Shown here: piece after piece, positions 49,568 to 58,462 of the stretch
Numbering within the stretch: position 1 is the stretch's first letter
How the letters are laid out: every line of letters begins with the position of its first letter
Origin: Streptomyces dengpaensis
GTDB lineage: Bacteria; Actinomycetota; Actinomycetes; Streptomycetales; Streptomycetaceae
NCBI RefSeq assembly: GCF_002946835.1
Contig: NZ_CP026652.1
Location: 3,162,001-3,226,000, forward strand
DNA length: 64,000 nucleotides
Direction: 5' to 3'
The notes under the pieces: model-generated
The model's database searches: none
Seen by the model: only the letters and a program-made list of their open reading frames with translations
What the model was told of the DNA's origin: nothing
Position numbers and translations under genes: made by a program

Positions 49568-50614
49568 CTAGCCGCCGACGGAATCCTGTCGGCTTCCCTG
49601 GCCGCGTCGTGGGCCCGGCCAGGCGACGCCCATCGCGGGGGCGGTCGCCGTGCCGGTGTCTTCGGCGACGTAGTAGGTCGGGCGTTGCTGGACGACGGTG
49701 TAGATGCGGCCAATGTACTCGCCGAGCACGCCCAGGCAGATGAGCTGGACGGCGCCGATGAAGAGAACGGCGATGATCAGGGAAGCCCAGCCGGGGGTGG
49801 TGTCGCCCGCCGCGTACACGGCCAGCGTGTACACGAGCGTGCCGAGGCAGACGAAGAAGGCGAGGGTGCCGAGCCAGGTGGCCAGGCGCAGCGGGGCGAC
49901 GGAGAAGCTGATGATGCTGTCGACCGCCAGCAGGATCATCTTGCGCAGGGGGTACTTGGTCTGACCGGCGACGCGTTCGTCACGGTGGTAGGTGACCTCT
50001 CCGCTGGGGAAGCCGAACCAGGGCACCAGGAGCCGGTACACCTGCGGCTGGTCGGGCAGGGCCTTCAGGGCGTCGAGGGCGTTGCGCGACAGAAGGCGGA
50101 AGTCGCCGGCCTGGGCGGGGACGTGGTTGCCGACCAAGCGACGCATGAGCCAGTAGTAGGCCCCGGCGGTGCGGCGCTTGAAACCGGTGTCGGTGGATCG
50201 GTTGGCGCGTACTCCGTAGACGATGTCCAGGCGCCGGGAGCGGGCCAGGACGAGCATCTCAGGGATCTTCTCCGGGGGGTCCTGGAGATCGGCGTCGAGG
50301 CTCGCGGCGTAGCGACCGCGGGCGTGGTGCAGGCCGGCGGTCAGCGCTGCCTGGTGTCCACTGTTGCGGCGCAGTCGTACCATCCGCAGTTGGGGCCAGG
50401 TGGCCCGCAGCTCCAGCAGTAGCTCGGCCGTCCTGTCCGTGGAGCCGTCGTCCACCGCGACGACCTCGTACGGCTCGCCCGTGCCGTCCAGCACTGGCCG
50501 TAGCCGCCCCACCAGCGCCGGCAACGCCTCTTCCTCGTTGAACATCGGGATCACGACCGACAACTCAACCGCATACTCGATCCGGTCGGTCGGGTCGTGG
50601 AGCACATCAATCAT
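49568..50614 (-). CDS. Family 2 polyprenyl-phosphate glycosyltransferase (GtrB/DPM1-like)
   Basis: About 348 residues. The GT2 domain has LSVVIPMFNEEEALPALVGR, VVAVDDGSTDRTAELLLELR, SLDADLQDPPEKI and AGDFRLLSRNALDAL. Two C-terminal membrane helices (LATWLGTLAFFVCLGTLVYT, LIIAVLFIGAVQLICLGVLG) are typical of GtrB. It attaches a sugar to polyprenyl phosphate at the inner face. Starts at 50614 (MIDVLHD), 50632 and 50713 are possible; the first leaves room for divergent promoters. The divergent GtrA gene probably encodes its flippase partner. Confidence 0.9.
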   Translation of the reverse strand: MIDVLHDPTDRIEYAVELSVVIPMFNEEEALPALVGRLRPVLDGTGEPYEVVAVDDGSTDRTAELLLELRATWPQLRMVRLRRNSGHQAALTAGLHHARGRYAASLDADLQDPPEKIPEMLVLARSRRLDIVYGVRANRSTDTGFKRRTAGAYYWLMRRLVGNHVPAQAGDFRLLSRNALDALKALPDQPQVYRLLVPWFGFPSGEVTYHRDERVAGQTKYPLRKMILLAVDSIISFSVAPLRLATWLGTLAFFVCLGTLVYTLAVYAAGDTTPGWASLIIAVLFIGAVQLICLGVLGEYIGRIYTVVQQRPTYYVAEDTGTATAPAMGVAWPGPRRGQGSRQDSVGG

Positions 50615-50742
50615 TCGGAGATGCCAGCCCATTCTCGAGCGGGTCGGCGCAACAAAGCGCACGATTTGCTCGCATACGGTACTGTCTGGGGCTGTTTCAG
50701 TGTGTACAGACACACGCTCTCGAACCTCGGGTGCCGTAATCG

Positions 50743-51174
50743 ATGCCGAACTTCACCGAGCCCGCCCCCGCCGCCGTGACCGAGGCCGGGGTCGCCCGGC
50801 AGCTGCCGGTGTTCGCGATCATCGGTGTGCTGTCCACCGCCGCCTATCTGGGCCTGTACACGGCGCTCCGGCCGGCGCTCGACGCCCAGCCCGCCAACCT
50901 GGTCTCGCTGTTGGCCACCGCTGTGGCGAACACCGCCGCCAACCGCCGATTCACCTTCCGGGTGCACGGCGTGGACGGAGCTGCCCGGCATCAACTCCAG
51001 GGGCTGGTGGCCTTCTTCGCCGGGCTCGCGCTCAGCAGCGGCGCCCTCGCCGTGGTGCACCGGGCCCTGCCGGACGCGCCGCACGTGGAGGTCGGCGCAC
51101 TGATCGTGGCCAATGTCGCCGCGACCGCACTTCGCTTCCTGTTGCTGCGGCTTTGGGTGTTCAGAGGGCCGTAG
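50743..51174 (+). CDS. GtrA-family membrane protein
   Basis: 143 residues, four membrane segments. GVARQLPVFAIIGVLSTAAY and ATAVANTAANRRFTF are the GtrA signature. It ends ATALRFLLLRLWVFRG. GtrA proteins are thought to flip polyprenyl-phosphate sugars made by GtrB. It is divergent from the GtrB-like gene by about 130 bp. Confidence 0.9.
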   Translation: MPNFTEPAPAAVTEAGVARQLPVFAIIGVLSTAAYLGLYTALRPALDAQPANLVSLLATAVANTAANRRFTFRVHGVDGAARHQLQGLVAFFAGLALSSGALAVVHRALPDAPHVEVGALIVANVAATALRFLLLRLWVFRGP

Positions 51175-51317
51175 AGCGACGCGTCCGACCAGCGCGGCCT
51201 CCTCGCCGCCCCACGTAGCGGCACCCCCGGTTCCGGTTGCGTACCGGGACCCGGTGGTCACCCCGTGTTCACCCCCCGAGACGGGGAACGTTGGGTTCCG
51301 AGGTGCACTCTCCAGGC

Positions 51318-52391
51318 GTGAGACGTATCGCAGGGATCGTCCTGGCGGTACTGCTGATCGGCGGAGTGGTAGCAGCCGTCGTCGCGGGCCGCAATGATCA
51401 GGACAAGGGCACGGCAACGAAGACCGTGCAGGGAGTGATCGGTTCGGAGAAGGCGGAGTTCTTCGCCGATCCCGACGTGGTGAAGGCCCTCGCTGCCAAG
51501 GGCTACACCGTGAAGACGGAGACCTCCGGGTCCTGGGCCATGGAAGGGCTCGACCTCAAGGGGTACGACTTCGCCTTCCCGTCCAGCCAGGCGCCGGCCG
51601 ACGAGCTCGCCGACAAGTACCACGTGCGGCAGCCCCTCCCCCGGCCCTTCTACTCGCCCCTTGTCGTGGTGGCCCATCGCAGCGCGGCCCAAGTACTCGC
51701 CGCCAACGGACTCGCCGCCCTCGACAAGAACACCGGCACCCTCAAGATGGCCGCCTACCTCGATGCGGCCGAGCACGACCGGACGTGGCAGCAGCTCAAG
51801 GGGGCCAAGGCGCACGGGGAGTTGAGCGGCACGCTCTACATCACCACCACCGACCCCGACACCTCCAACTCCGGCGCCCTCTACCTCGCCGCCGCCTCGT
51901 ACGTCGCCGACGGCGGACGCGTGGCCGCCGACACCGCCGCCGTCGAGCGCACCGCGCCCCTGATGCACAAGCTGATCAGCGTACAGGGCGCCCAACAGTC
52001 CAGCACGGACGCGGCGTTCAGGGACTTCATCAGCGGCGCGGGCAACCCGCTCGTCCTCGTGTACGAGTCGCAGGTCGCCGCACTGCTCGCCGAGGGCCAG
52101 GACGTCGGCGACCTCACCGTCCTCTACCCGGACACCACGGCGAACAGCGACCACACCGTCGTACCGCTCACGCCGCAGGGCCGTTCGCTCGGTGAACTCC
52201 TCAGCAGCGACCCGACGTTGCGCGAGCTCGCCGTCCGGCACGGTTTCCGGCCGCAGGGCGCGACCGCCGAGTTCACGGCGGCGACCGCGAGCCACACCGC
52301 GTATCTCAACCAGAAGCTGACCGGCGTCCGGCAGGCGCCCGTGCCCGCCTCCAAGGTGCTGCACGAGATGGCGCGCCGGGCCGGGAACTAG
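51318..52391 (+). CDS. Membrane-anchored substrate-binding-like protein
   Basis: 357 residues. An N-terminal hydrophobic helix (IAGIVLAVLLIGGVVAAVVA) without a lipobox is followed by a periplasmic-binding-protein-like domain (IGSEKAEFFADPDVVKALAA, EGLDLKGYDFAFPSSQAPAD, LYITTTDPDTSNSGALYLAA). GTG 51318 was chosen as it precedes the helix. It heads a row of four same-strand genes with telA and a VWA fusion whose N-terminal half is related in layout, so it may bind the ligand this system senses. Confidence 0.8.
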   Translation: MRRIAGIVLAVLLIGGVVAAVVAGRNDQDKGTATKTVQGVIGSEKAEFFADPDVVKALAAKGYTVKTETSGSWAMEGLDLKGYDFAFPSSQAPADELADKYHVRQPLPRPFYSPLVVVAHRSAAQVLAANGLAALDKNTGTLKMAAYLDAAEHDRTWQQLKGAKAHGELSGTLYITTTDPDTSNSGALYLAAASYVADGGRVAADTAAVERTAPLMHKLISVQGAQQSSTDAAFRDFISGAGNPLVLVYESQVAALLAEGQDVGDLTVLYPDTTANSDHTVVPLTPQGRSLGELLSSDPTLRELAVRHGFRPQGATAEFTAATASHTAYLNQKLTGVRQAPVPASKVLHEMARRAGN

Positions 52392-52404
52392 GGGGAAGCG
52401 ACAC

Positions 52405-53580
52405 ATGACGACCGAACAGAACGAGTTGACCCTCACACCGCCCGAGGCCGTCGCGCCCGTGCCCCGTGAGAAGGCCGGCGGGCTCGTCCCCGTCGACCCG
52501 TCCGTGCGGGACGAGATGGCGCGGCGCGCCGCCGAGTACGTCGGCGGGCTCGCCGCCCTCGACGCCCGCTCGCCCGAATTCGCCGGCAAGGTCGGTGAGA
52601 TCGCGGGCCTGGGCGCCGGCGAGATGCGGGGCGCCGCCGCGCAGTCCAACCGGATGCTGGAGCGCACCCTGCGCAGCCTGCCGGGCAAGGGCGAGGACGC
52701 CCAGTCGCATGTCGCGGGCTCGCTCGTCGAACTCCGTCGCGTGGTCGAGGACCTGGACCCGCGTGACCTGCCCGCGAGCAAGGGCAGGAAGTTCCTGTCC
52801 CGGCTCCCGGGCGGCAACAAACTGCGCGACCACGTCGCCAAGTACGCCTCCGCGCAGGGCACGTTGAACAAGATCGTGGGCTCCCTGCGCGGCGGCCAGG
52901 ATGAACTGCGCCGCGACAACGCGGCGCTGCAGACCGAGCGCGTCCGGCTCTGGGAGACGATGGGCAAGCTCCAGGAGTACGTCGTCCTGACCCAGGCCCT
53001 CGACACGGCGGTCGAGGAGCACATCGCCGGCGTGGAGACCCAGGACCCGACGCAGGCCGACACCCTCCGCTCCGACGTCCTCTTCCCCGTCCGCCAGAAG
53101 CACCAGGACCTGCTCACCCAGCTCGCCGTCTGCGCCCAGGGCTACCTGGCCATGGACGTGGTCAGGCGCAACAACGACGAGCTCATCAAGGGCGTCGACC
53201 GCGCGGCCACCACCACCGTCTCGGCCCTGCGTATCTCCGTGATGCTGGCCTCCGCCCTCGAGAACCAGCGCAAGGTCGTCGACCAGGTCAACGCCCTGCG
53301 CGGCACCACGGAGGACCTCATCCGCGGCAACGCCGAGATGCTCGCCACCCAGAGCGGCGAGATCCAGCGCATCGCCGCCGACCCGGCCGTCGGCGCGGAA
53401 ACCCTCCGCACCGCCTTCCAGCAGATCTACCGCACCCTCGACGCGATCGACACGTACAAGGTCCAGGCGACCGAGGCGATGGCGACGACGGTGGAGTCCC
53501 TGACCTCGGAACTCCAGCATGCGAGCGCCTACTTGGAGCGCAGCCGCTCGCAGAGTGCGCTGGAAGGCGGGCTCGCATGA
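52405..53580 (+). CDS. telA: TelA/KlaA-family toxic anion resistance protein
   Basis: 391 residues, almost wholly helical and coiled-coil: EFAGKVGEIAGLGAGEMRGA, LRRDNAALQTERVRLWETMG, VLTQALDTAVEEHI, NAEMLATQSGEIQRIA. TelA-family proteins occur with tellurite and colicin resistance and with Ter-type stress operons; the biochemical activity is unknown. The gene starts 13 bp after the binding-protein gene and overlaps the next by 4 bases (ATGA), showing translational coupling. Confidence 0.92.
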   Translation: MTTEQNELTLTPPEAVAPVPREKAGGLVPVDPSVRDEMARRAAEYVGGLAALDARSPEFAGKVGEIAGLGAGEMRGAAAQSNRMLERTLRSLPGKGEDAQSHVAGSLVELRRVVEDLDPRDLPASKGRKFLSRLPGGNKLRDHVAKYASAQGTLNKIVGSLRGGQDELRRDNAALQTERVRLWETMGKLQEYVVLTQALDTAVEEHIAGVETQDPTQADTLRSDVLFPVRQKHQDLLTQLAVCAQGYLAMDVVRRNNDELIKGVDRAATTTVSALRISVMLASALENQRKVVDQVNALRGTTEDLIRGNAEMLATQSGEIQRIAADPAVGAETLRTAFQQIYRTLDAIDTYKVQATEAMATTVESLTSELQHASAYLERSRSQSALEGGLA

Positions 53581-55115
53581 GACGACGTACGGCGTGCGCC
53601 GTCGTGGCGCTGCTCGCCGTCACGGCCTGCACGGCACAGGAAGAGAAGAAGTCCGAGGGCAACGCGGCCCCCGAACCCGGCACCCTCCGCGTCCTCGCCT
53701 CCAGCGAGCTCAGCGACATGAAGCCGATCCTCGACCGGATCCAGCAGGACACCGGCATCACGGTCAAGCCCACCTACATCGGCACCCTCGCCGCCGTGGA
53801 CCTGCTCGCGCAGGGCAAGGCGGACAGCGCGTACGACGCCCTCTGGCTGTCCTCCAACGACTACCTGCACCTTCGCCCGGACGCGGCGAAGAAGGTCGTC
53901 TCGGAGACCCCGGTCATGTCGAGCCCCGTGGCCATCGGCGTCAAGCCGGCGACCGTGAACGCACTCGGCTGGAAGCCGGACGACGTCACCTGGTCCCAGG
54001 TGGAGAAGGCGGTGGCGGACGGGAAGCTGACGTACGGCATGACCGACCCCGCCCGCTCCAACTCGGGTTTTTCCACGTTGATTTCGGTCGCCTCGGGCCT
54101 CTCCGGCGCCCAGTCAGCGCTCACGGACGCGGACGTGGACAAGGCCACGCCGAAACTGCGGGAGTTCTTCAAGGGTCAGAAGCTGACGTCGGGTTCCTCG
54201 GGTTGGCTGGCGACGGCGTACGAGCGTCGCGGCACGGTGGACGCGCTGCTCAACTACGAGTCGGTCCTCAAGGGCATGAAGGGCCTGACGGTCATCCGGC
54301 CGCGCGACGGAGTGGTGACCGCCGACTACCCGGTCTCCTCCCTGGCCGCGTCCAGCAAGGAGACCCGCGAGACCGTCCGCCGCCTCGCCGAGGCCCTGCG
54401 GACGCCGAAGGTGCAGGGCGAGATCACCCGTGACACGCATCGCCGTCCGGTCGTCGCCTCCGTGCCTCCGGCGGCGGGCCTGGACAGCGGAAGGCGTCGC
54501 GAACTCCCCTTCCCCGGCAGCCGATCCGTCGCCGACCGGCTCCTCGACTCGTACGAGAACAAGCTCCGCCGGCCGTCCAGGACCGTATACGTTCTCGATA
54601 CCTCGGGCTCGATGGGCGGCGACCGGCTCGCCCGGCTGAAGAAGGCGCTCACCGATCTGACGGGCGACTTCCGCGACCGCGAGGAGGTGACGCTGATGCC
54701 GTTCGGGTCGAAGGTCAAGAGCGTCCGCACGCATGTGATGCGACCCGAGGACCCGAAGGCCGGGCTCGACGGGATCCGCAAGGACACCCGCGCGCTCAGC
54801 GCCGAGGGCGACACCGCGATCTACACGTCGCTGGAGAAGGCGTACGAGCATCTGGGCACCGACGACGACACGTTCACGTCGATCGTGCTGATGACGGACG
54901 GCGAGAACACCACGGGCGCGAGCCCCGGACACTTCGACGACTTCTATTCCGGGCTGCCGGGCGGACAGCGGGAGATCCCGGTCTTCCCGATCCTGTTCGG
55001 CGACTCCGACCGCGGCGAGCTCCAGCACATCGCCGACCTGACCGGCGGCCGCCTCTTCGACGCCCAGAAGGGCTCGCTCGACGGCGCCTTCGAGGAGATC
55101 CGTGGCTACCAATAA
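53577..55115 (+). CDS. Lipoprotein fusing a solute-binding domain to a VWA domain
   Basis: 512 residues. A lipobox (AVTAC, Cys18) indicates surface lipidation. Residues about 35-300 are an ABC-type solute-binding domain (LRVLASSELSDMKPILDRIQ, DALWLSSNDYL, MTDPARSNSGFSTLISVASG). Residues about 335-510 are a VWA domain with MIDAS motif VYVLDTSGSMGGDRL, then SAEGDTAIYTSLEKA and IVLMTDGENTTG. The fusion implies ligand binding coupled to metal-dependent protein contact outside the membrane. It overlaps telA by 4 bases and the next gene by 14. Confidence 0.9.
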   Translation: MRRRTACAVVALLAVTACTAQEEKKSEGNAAPEPGTLRVLASSELSDMKPILDRIQQDTGITVKPTYIGTLAAVDLLAQGKADSAYDALWLSSNDYLHLRPDAAKKVVSETPVMSSPVAIGVKPATVNALGWKPDDVTWSQVEKAVADGKLTYGMTDPARSNSGFSTLISVASGLSGAQSALTDADVDKATPKLREFFKGQKLTSGSSGWLATAYERRGTVDALLNYESVLKGMKGLTVIRPRDGVVTADYPVSSLAASSKETRETVRRLAEALRTPKVQGEITRDTHRRPVVASVPPAAGLDSGRRRELPFPGSRSVADRLLDSYENKLRRPSRTVYVLDTSGSMGGDRLARLKKALTDLTGDFRDREEVTLMPFGSKVKSVRTHVMRPEDPKAGLDGIRKDTRALSAEGDTAIYTSLEKAYEHLGTDDDTFTSIVLMTDGENTTGASPGHFDDFYSGLPGGQREIPVFPILFGDSDRGELQHIADLTGGRLFDAQKGSLDGAFEEIRGYQ

Positions 55116-55707
55116 GTTCCTGGGCTATCTGGAGTCCCGCAAGAACCTCACCGGCAGCGGCTGCGGGCTCGTCGGCCTGGCGCTGACCTTCACCGGGGTC
55201 GCCGGCCCGTACTGGCCCGTCGTCGTCGCCGGCCTGTACGGCGCGGGCGCCCTGATCGCCCCGCCGGAGCGCCCCCCGCTCCCGGACTTCCCGGACCCGT
55301 CGGCCCAACTCGACGCATTGCGGCTCGACTTCGGCAAGCTGCGGGAGTATCTGGGCGGGGTCGAGCTGCCACCCGCCGCGGCCGGTCGGCTCACCGAACT
55401 GACGGAACTCCTGGCCGCGCTGCTGGACCCCGGTTGGGTCGCCGAGGTCCTCGCCCAGGACCCGGAGGGCGTGCATACGCTGTCCCGTGCCGTACGGCAG
55501 GACATCCCCGAGGCCGTCGACACCTTCGTAAGGACTCGGTGGTGGACCCGGCTGGCCCCAGGCACCGAACCGCCGGAGCGCCATCTGGAGCGCCAACTCA
55601 CCCTGTTGTACGAGGAGTCGGACCGGCTGGCGGCCTCGCTACGGGAGACGGAGGCGCGGCGGCAGGAGTCGCACACGCGCTATCTGGAAGACCGGGGGCG
55701 CTGGTAG
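55102..55707 (+). CDS. Small membrane-anchored coiled protein, unknown function
   Basis: 201 residues. Two closely spaced hydrophobic segments near the N terminus (GCGLVGLALTFTGVAGPYWP, VVVAGLYGAGALIAPPE) precede a soluble helical region (FGKLREYLGGVELPPAAAGR, ERQLTLLYEESDRLAASLRE). The GTG at 55102 overlaps the end of the VWA fusion by 14 bases. It ends the plus-strand operon and is convergent with the kinase at 55715. No domain recognised. Confidence 0.8.
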   Translation: MATNKFLGYLESRKNLTGSGCGLVGLALTFTGVAGPYWPVVVAGLYGAGALIAPPERPPLPDFPDPSAQLDALRLDFGKLREYLGGVELPPAAAGRLTELTELLAALLDPGWVAEVLAQDPEGVHTLSRAVRQDIPEAVDTFVRTRWWTRLAPGTEPPERHLERQLTLLYEESDRLAASLRETEARRQESHTRYLEDRGRW

Positions 55708-55714
55708 TAACGGC

Positions 55715-56875
55715 TCATCCCGCTCGCGTGGCGATGACGATCAGGATCACCACCACCGCGATCAGCAGGGCGACCTTCAGCGCCGTGGCCCACGCCCCGC
55801 CCGTCGGCTCCTGCTGCGGAGCGTCCGGCACCGGAACCGGCACCGGCCCGTTGAACACGTCGTGCCCCGTCACCGCTGCCCGCGTGCACCACGGGCAGGA
55901 CGTCAGATGGGAGCCGTATGTGTGCAGCGGCCGGTTCTGGCAGACCCGTACCAGGGAGCGCTCCTTGTCCAGGGCGCGCAGCCAGGCCTCCGCCGGGGGG
56001 CGCGCCGCGGGGGCGTGCACGCCGGGGCCGAAGGCGGCGCGGGCCAGGGTGAGGAGTTCGGGGGGCAGCACGGAGGGGTCGATGGTGCCGCGCGGGATGA
56101 CGACCAGCTCGGGGCGTACGACGTAGGAACAGCTGGCGGCGATGTTGTCCTTGACGGTCGACTCGGAGGCGCTGTCGTGCGGGACGCCGCCGAAGGGGTG
56201 GTTGCCCGCGGTCAGCAGCTGGTAGACGAGGACCGCGAGGGCGAAGTCGTCGGTGGCGCGGGTGGCGGGGCCGCCGGCCTGGCGCTCGGGGGACGAATAG
56301 TCGGTGGTGTGCATCAGACAGGGGAAGAGTTCCCCGGTCACCGGATCGTTGAAGGCGATGGAGTCGCAGTCGAGGAAGGTGACGAAGCCGTTGGCGTCGA
56401 CCACCACGTTGCTGCTGGAGAAGTCGCCGATGACGAGGTTGTCGTAGTGCATGCGGGCGGTCATGAAGGCGAGGTTCCAGGCGACGCCGAGCAGAAAGCG
56501 CCAGTCGGCCCGTTCGGGGAAGAGCTTGAGCCGCTGGGCTCGGGTGAACAGGCCGATCAGCTGGACGTGCTGGGGCTCGCCGAAGCGGCGCATGGCGTAG
56601 CCGAGGAACTCGCCCTGGGGGCCGCGGGCCAGGGCGGTGGGCCAGGCCAGTTCGGGCGGCTGGGACAGGTCGGTGGGGCGGGCGGCGAGCGGGGACATGA
56701 TCAGCATCCGCATCAGCCGGCGCTCCTGGTCCAGGCCCGGCGGTTCGCGGTAGAGCTTGACGACGATCCCGTCGTCGCCGACGACCGGGAAGACGGCCGC
56801 CTGGCCGCCGCCCTTGAGCGGCAGCTCCGCGAGGGTGACCTGCTTCCCGTCCAGGAACACCGTGAGGCCGCTCAT
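55715..56875 (-). CDS. Protein-kinase-like protein of a TerY-type triad
   Basis: 386 residues. The kinase-like domain has VVKLYREP with the ATP Lys, LVIGDFSSSNVVVDANGFVT in place of HRDxxxxN, and VTFLDCDSIAF in place of DFG. It is followed by YSSPERQAGGPATRATDDFA. Near the C terminus a zinc-ribbon-like part (CQNRPLHTYGSHLTSCPWC) precedes one membrane helix (ALLIAVVVILIVIATRAG). It matches the YegI-like kinases found beside PP2C and TerY genes. It overlaps the PP2C gene by 4 bases. Confidence 0.88.
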   Translation of the reverse strand: MSGLTVFLDGKQVTLAELPLKGGGQAAVFPVVGDDGIVVKLYREPPGLDQERRLMRMLIMSPLAARPTDLSQPPELAWPTALARGPQGEFLGYAMRRFGEPQHVQLIGLFTRAQRLKLFPERADWRFLLGVAWNLAFMTARMHYDNLVIGDFSSSNVVVDANGFVTFLDCDSIAFNDPVTGELFPCLMHTTDYSSPERQAGGPATRATDDFALAVLVYQLLTAGNHPFGGVPHDSASESTVKDNIAASCSYVVRPELVVIPRGTIDPSVLPPELLTLARAAFGPGVHAPAARPPAEAWLRALDKERSLVRVCQNRPLHTYGSHLTSCPWCTRAAVTGHDVFNGPVPVPVPDAPQQEPTGGAWATALKVALLIAVVVILIVIATRAG

Positions 56876-57666
56876 GGCCGCGCCTTGAGCACGGCCCGCA
56901 GCAGGGTCTTGTCGTCGGCGTTCAGGGCGGTGAGCCGGTCCGACCTCAGCAGGGTCGCGAGCCCCTCGTGGCTGTTGTCGGTCACGGTGTCGAGGGAGCG
57001 GAACACGGCGTCGACGAAGGAGGTGTTCGGGGACAGCGCGCCGCCGCCGGCGCGGTTGAGCGCGGCCTGCACGAGTCCGTCGGTGGACAGCAGCACCCCG
57101 TCGATCCCGTCGTCGGACACGCAGTCGGTGTGCACCCAGCGGACCGCGTCCGGCGAGGTGAGGAAGACCGTCTCGTTGCTGTACTCGCTGGCCGCCATCG
57201 CCTGCGGCAGCAGATGGAACTGCCGCTCGCCGTCCTCCGTACCGGCGCGCAGTACGACGAAGCCGTCGCCCACGGTGAGATGGCCAAGCCAGCCGGGCGC
57301 GAGCACCACGACGGTGAGGGTGGTCGCGAAGTCCGCGGCGTCGGCGCCGGTGGTGTCCAGGAACATCTTGCTGACGTCGTGGAAGGCGTCTTCGAGCAGC
57401 TCATGCACACTCTCGCCGGGCCGGCAGTCCGCCGCCGCGGCCGCCCGGCGCCCGAAGTGCTCGGCGGCCAGCTCCACCGCGAGCCGCGACCCTTCCTCCG
57501 AGCGCGGCCTGCTGCCCGCGCCGTCCGCGACCGCGAGGACGGCCACGGACGCCGACGCGGTGTACGCGCAGGCGTCCTGGCACGGCAGTTGCTGGCGGCG
57601 GTGACGGTAGCCCTCGACGCTCATGCCGTGGATCCGCCACGGCGACTCGCGCTCCCCTGAGTTCAT
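56872..57666 (-). CDS. PP2C-type protein phosphatase of a TerY-type triad
   Basis: 264 residues. Metal-binding Asp residues are seen in VLAVADGAGSRPRSEEGS and again in DDGIDGVLLSTDGLVQA. The N terminus (GYRHRRQQLPCQDACAY) matches PP2C proteins that open with an HRxxNQD-like stretch. It is predicted to dephosphorylate targets of the overlapping kinase. ATG 57666 lies 3 bp after the VWA gene, so VWA, PP2C and kinase genes form one unit. Confidence 0.9.
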   Translation of the reverse strand: MNSGERESPWRIHGMSVEGYRHRRQQLPCQDACAYTASASVAVLAVADGAGSRPRSEEGSRLAVELAAEHFGRRAAAAADCRPGESVHELLEDAFHDVSKMFLDTTGADAADFATTLTVVVLAPGWLGHLTVGDGFVVLRAGTEDGERQFHLLPQAMAASEYSNETVFLTSPDAVRWVHTDCVSDDGIDGVLLSTDGLVQAALNRAGGGALSPNTSFVDAVFRSLDTVTDNSHEGLATLLRSDRLTALNADDKTLLRAVLKARP

Positions 57667-57669
57667 CGG

Positions 57670-58431
57670 TCACGATTCCCAGGCCGGGCGCTGCGTCTTG
57701 AACTGGCTGAAGATCTTCTCGAAGACCTCGTCGCCCGCACCCTTCTGCTCGGCGTTCGCGCTGGCCGACATCATCTGGAGCAGCTCGCGGAAGGGGAAGC
57801 CCTGCAACCGCGCGTTGAACTTCGGCGCGAACGCCTGGAGCACCTGCTCGCCCATGTCGGTGATGCCGCCGACCCCTATCGCGTACAGCCGGAAGCGGCG
57901 GGCGCGCTGCTCGTCGGCGAGGACCGGGATCAACCGGTGCCAGGAGTCGGTGAGATGGCCCGTGCCGTCGGTCGGCAGCCCGTCGGTGACCAGGCAGATC
58001 TGCGGCCGGTAGTACTGGAGTCCGGAGGCGCGCAGCTCGGCCTTGCGGGCCGCGACGATGTGCATCGACAGCTCCAGCGCCTCCGTCATCAGGGTCACCC
58101 CGGCGGCGGTGAGCTGCGGTGGCCGGAACGTGTGCGCGGGCACGAAGGGGCTCACCGGGGCGCGCGGGGCGAGAAGTTGGGGACCGCGCCAGGCGGCGAC
58201 GCCCTGGCCCCCGAAGGTGACCACGGCGACCTCGACGCTGTAGCTGAGACTGACGTCGTCGTGCAGCTCCCGGGTCCACTCCATGAGCGCGTTGTTGAGT
58301 GTCTGGATGGGCTGTCCCGCCATGGAGCTGGAGGTGTCGAGGCACAGCACGAGCGGCAGGCGCTGGGCGTTGTTCTCGAACTCGATGTCGGCGTATTCCG
58401 CCGGCAGCGTGGGCGGGTATTCGCTGTGCAT
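57670..58431 (-). CDS. TerY-like VWA-domain protein
   Basis: 253 residues, one VWA domain. The MIDAS is LVLCLDTSSSMAGQPIQ (DxSxS), with LTAAGVTLMTEALELSMHIV giving the Thr and ICLVTDGLPTDGTG the later Asp. The tail (NAEQKGAGDEVFEKIFSQFK) is usual in TerY. TerY proteins bridge partners in tellurite/stress systems. ATG 58431 follows GGAGAG. It is the first gene of the VWA-PP2C-kinase triad. Confidence 0.92.
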   Translation of the reverse strand: MHSEYPPTLPAEYADIEFENNAQRLPLVLCLDTSSSMAGQPIQTLNNALMEWTRELHDDVSLSYSVEVAVVTFGGQGVAAWRGPQLLAPRAPVSPFVPAHTFRPPQLTAAGVTLMTEALELSMHIVAARKAELRASGLQYYRPQICLVTDGLPTDGTGHLTDSWHRLIPVLADEQRARRFRLYAIGVGGITDMGEQVLQAFAPKFNARLQGFPFRELLQMMSASANAEQKGAGDEVFEKIFSQFKTQRPAWES

Positions 58432-58462
58432 GTCTGTCTCTCCTGCTCTCAGGGCTGAGCGC

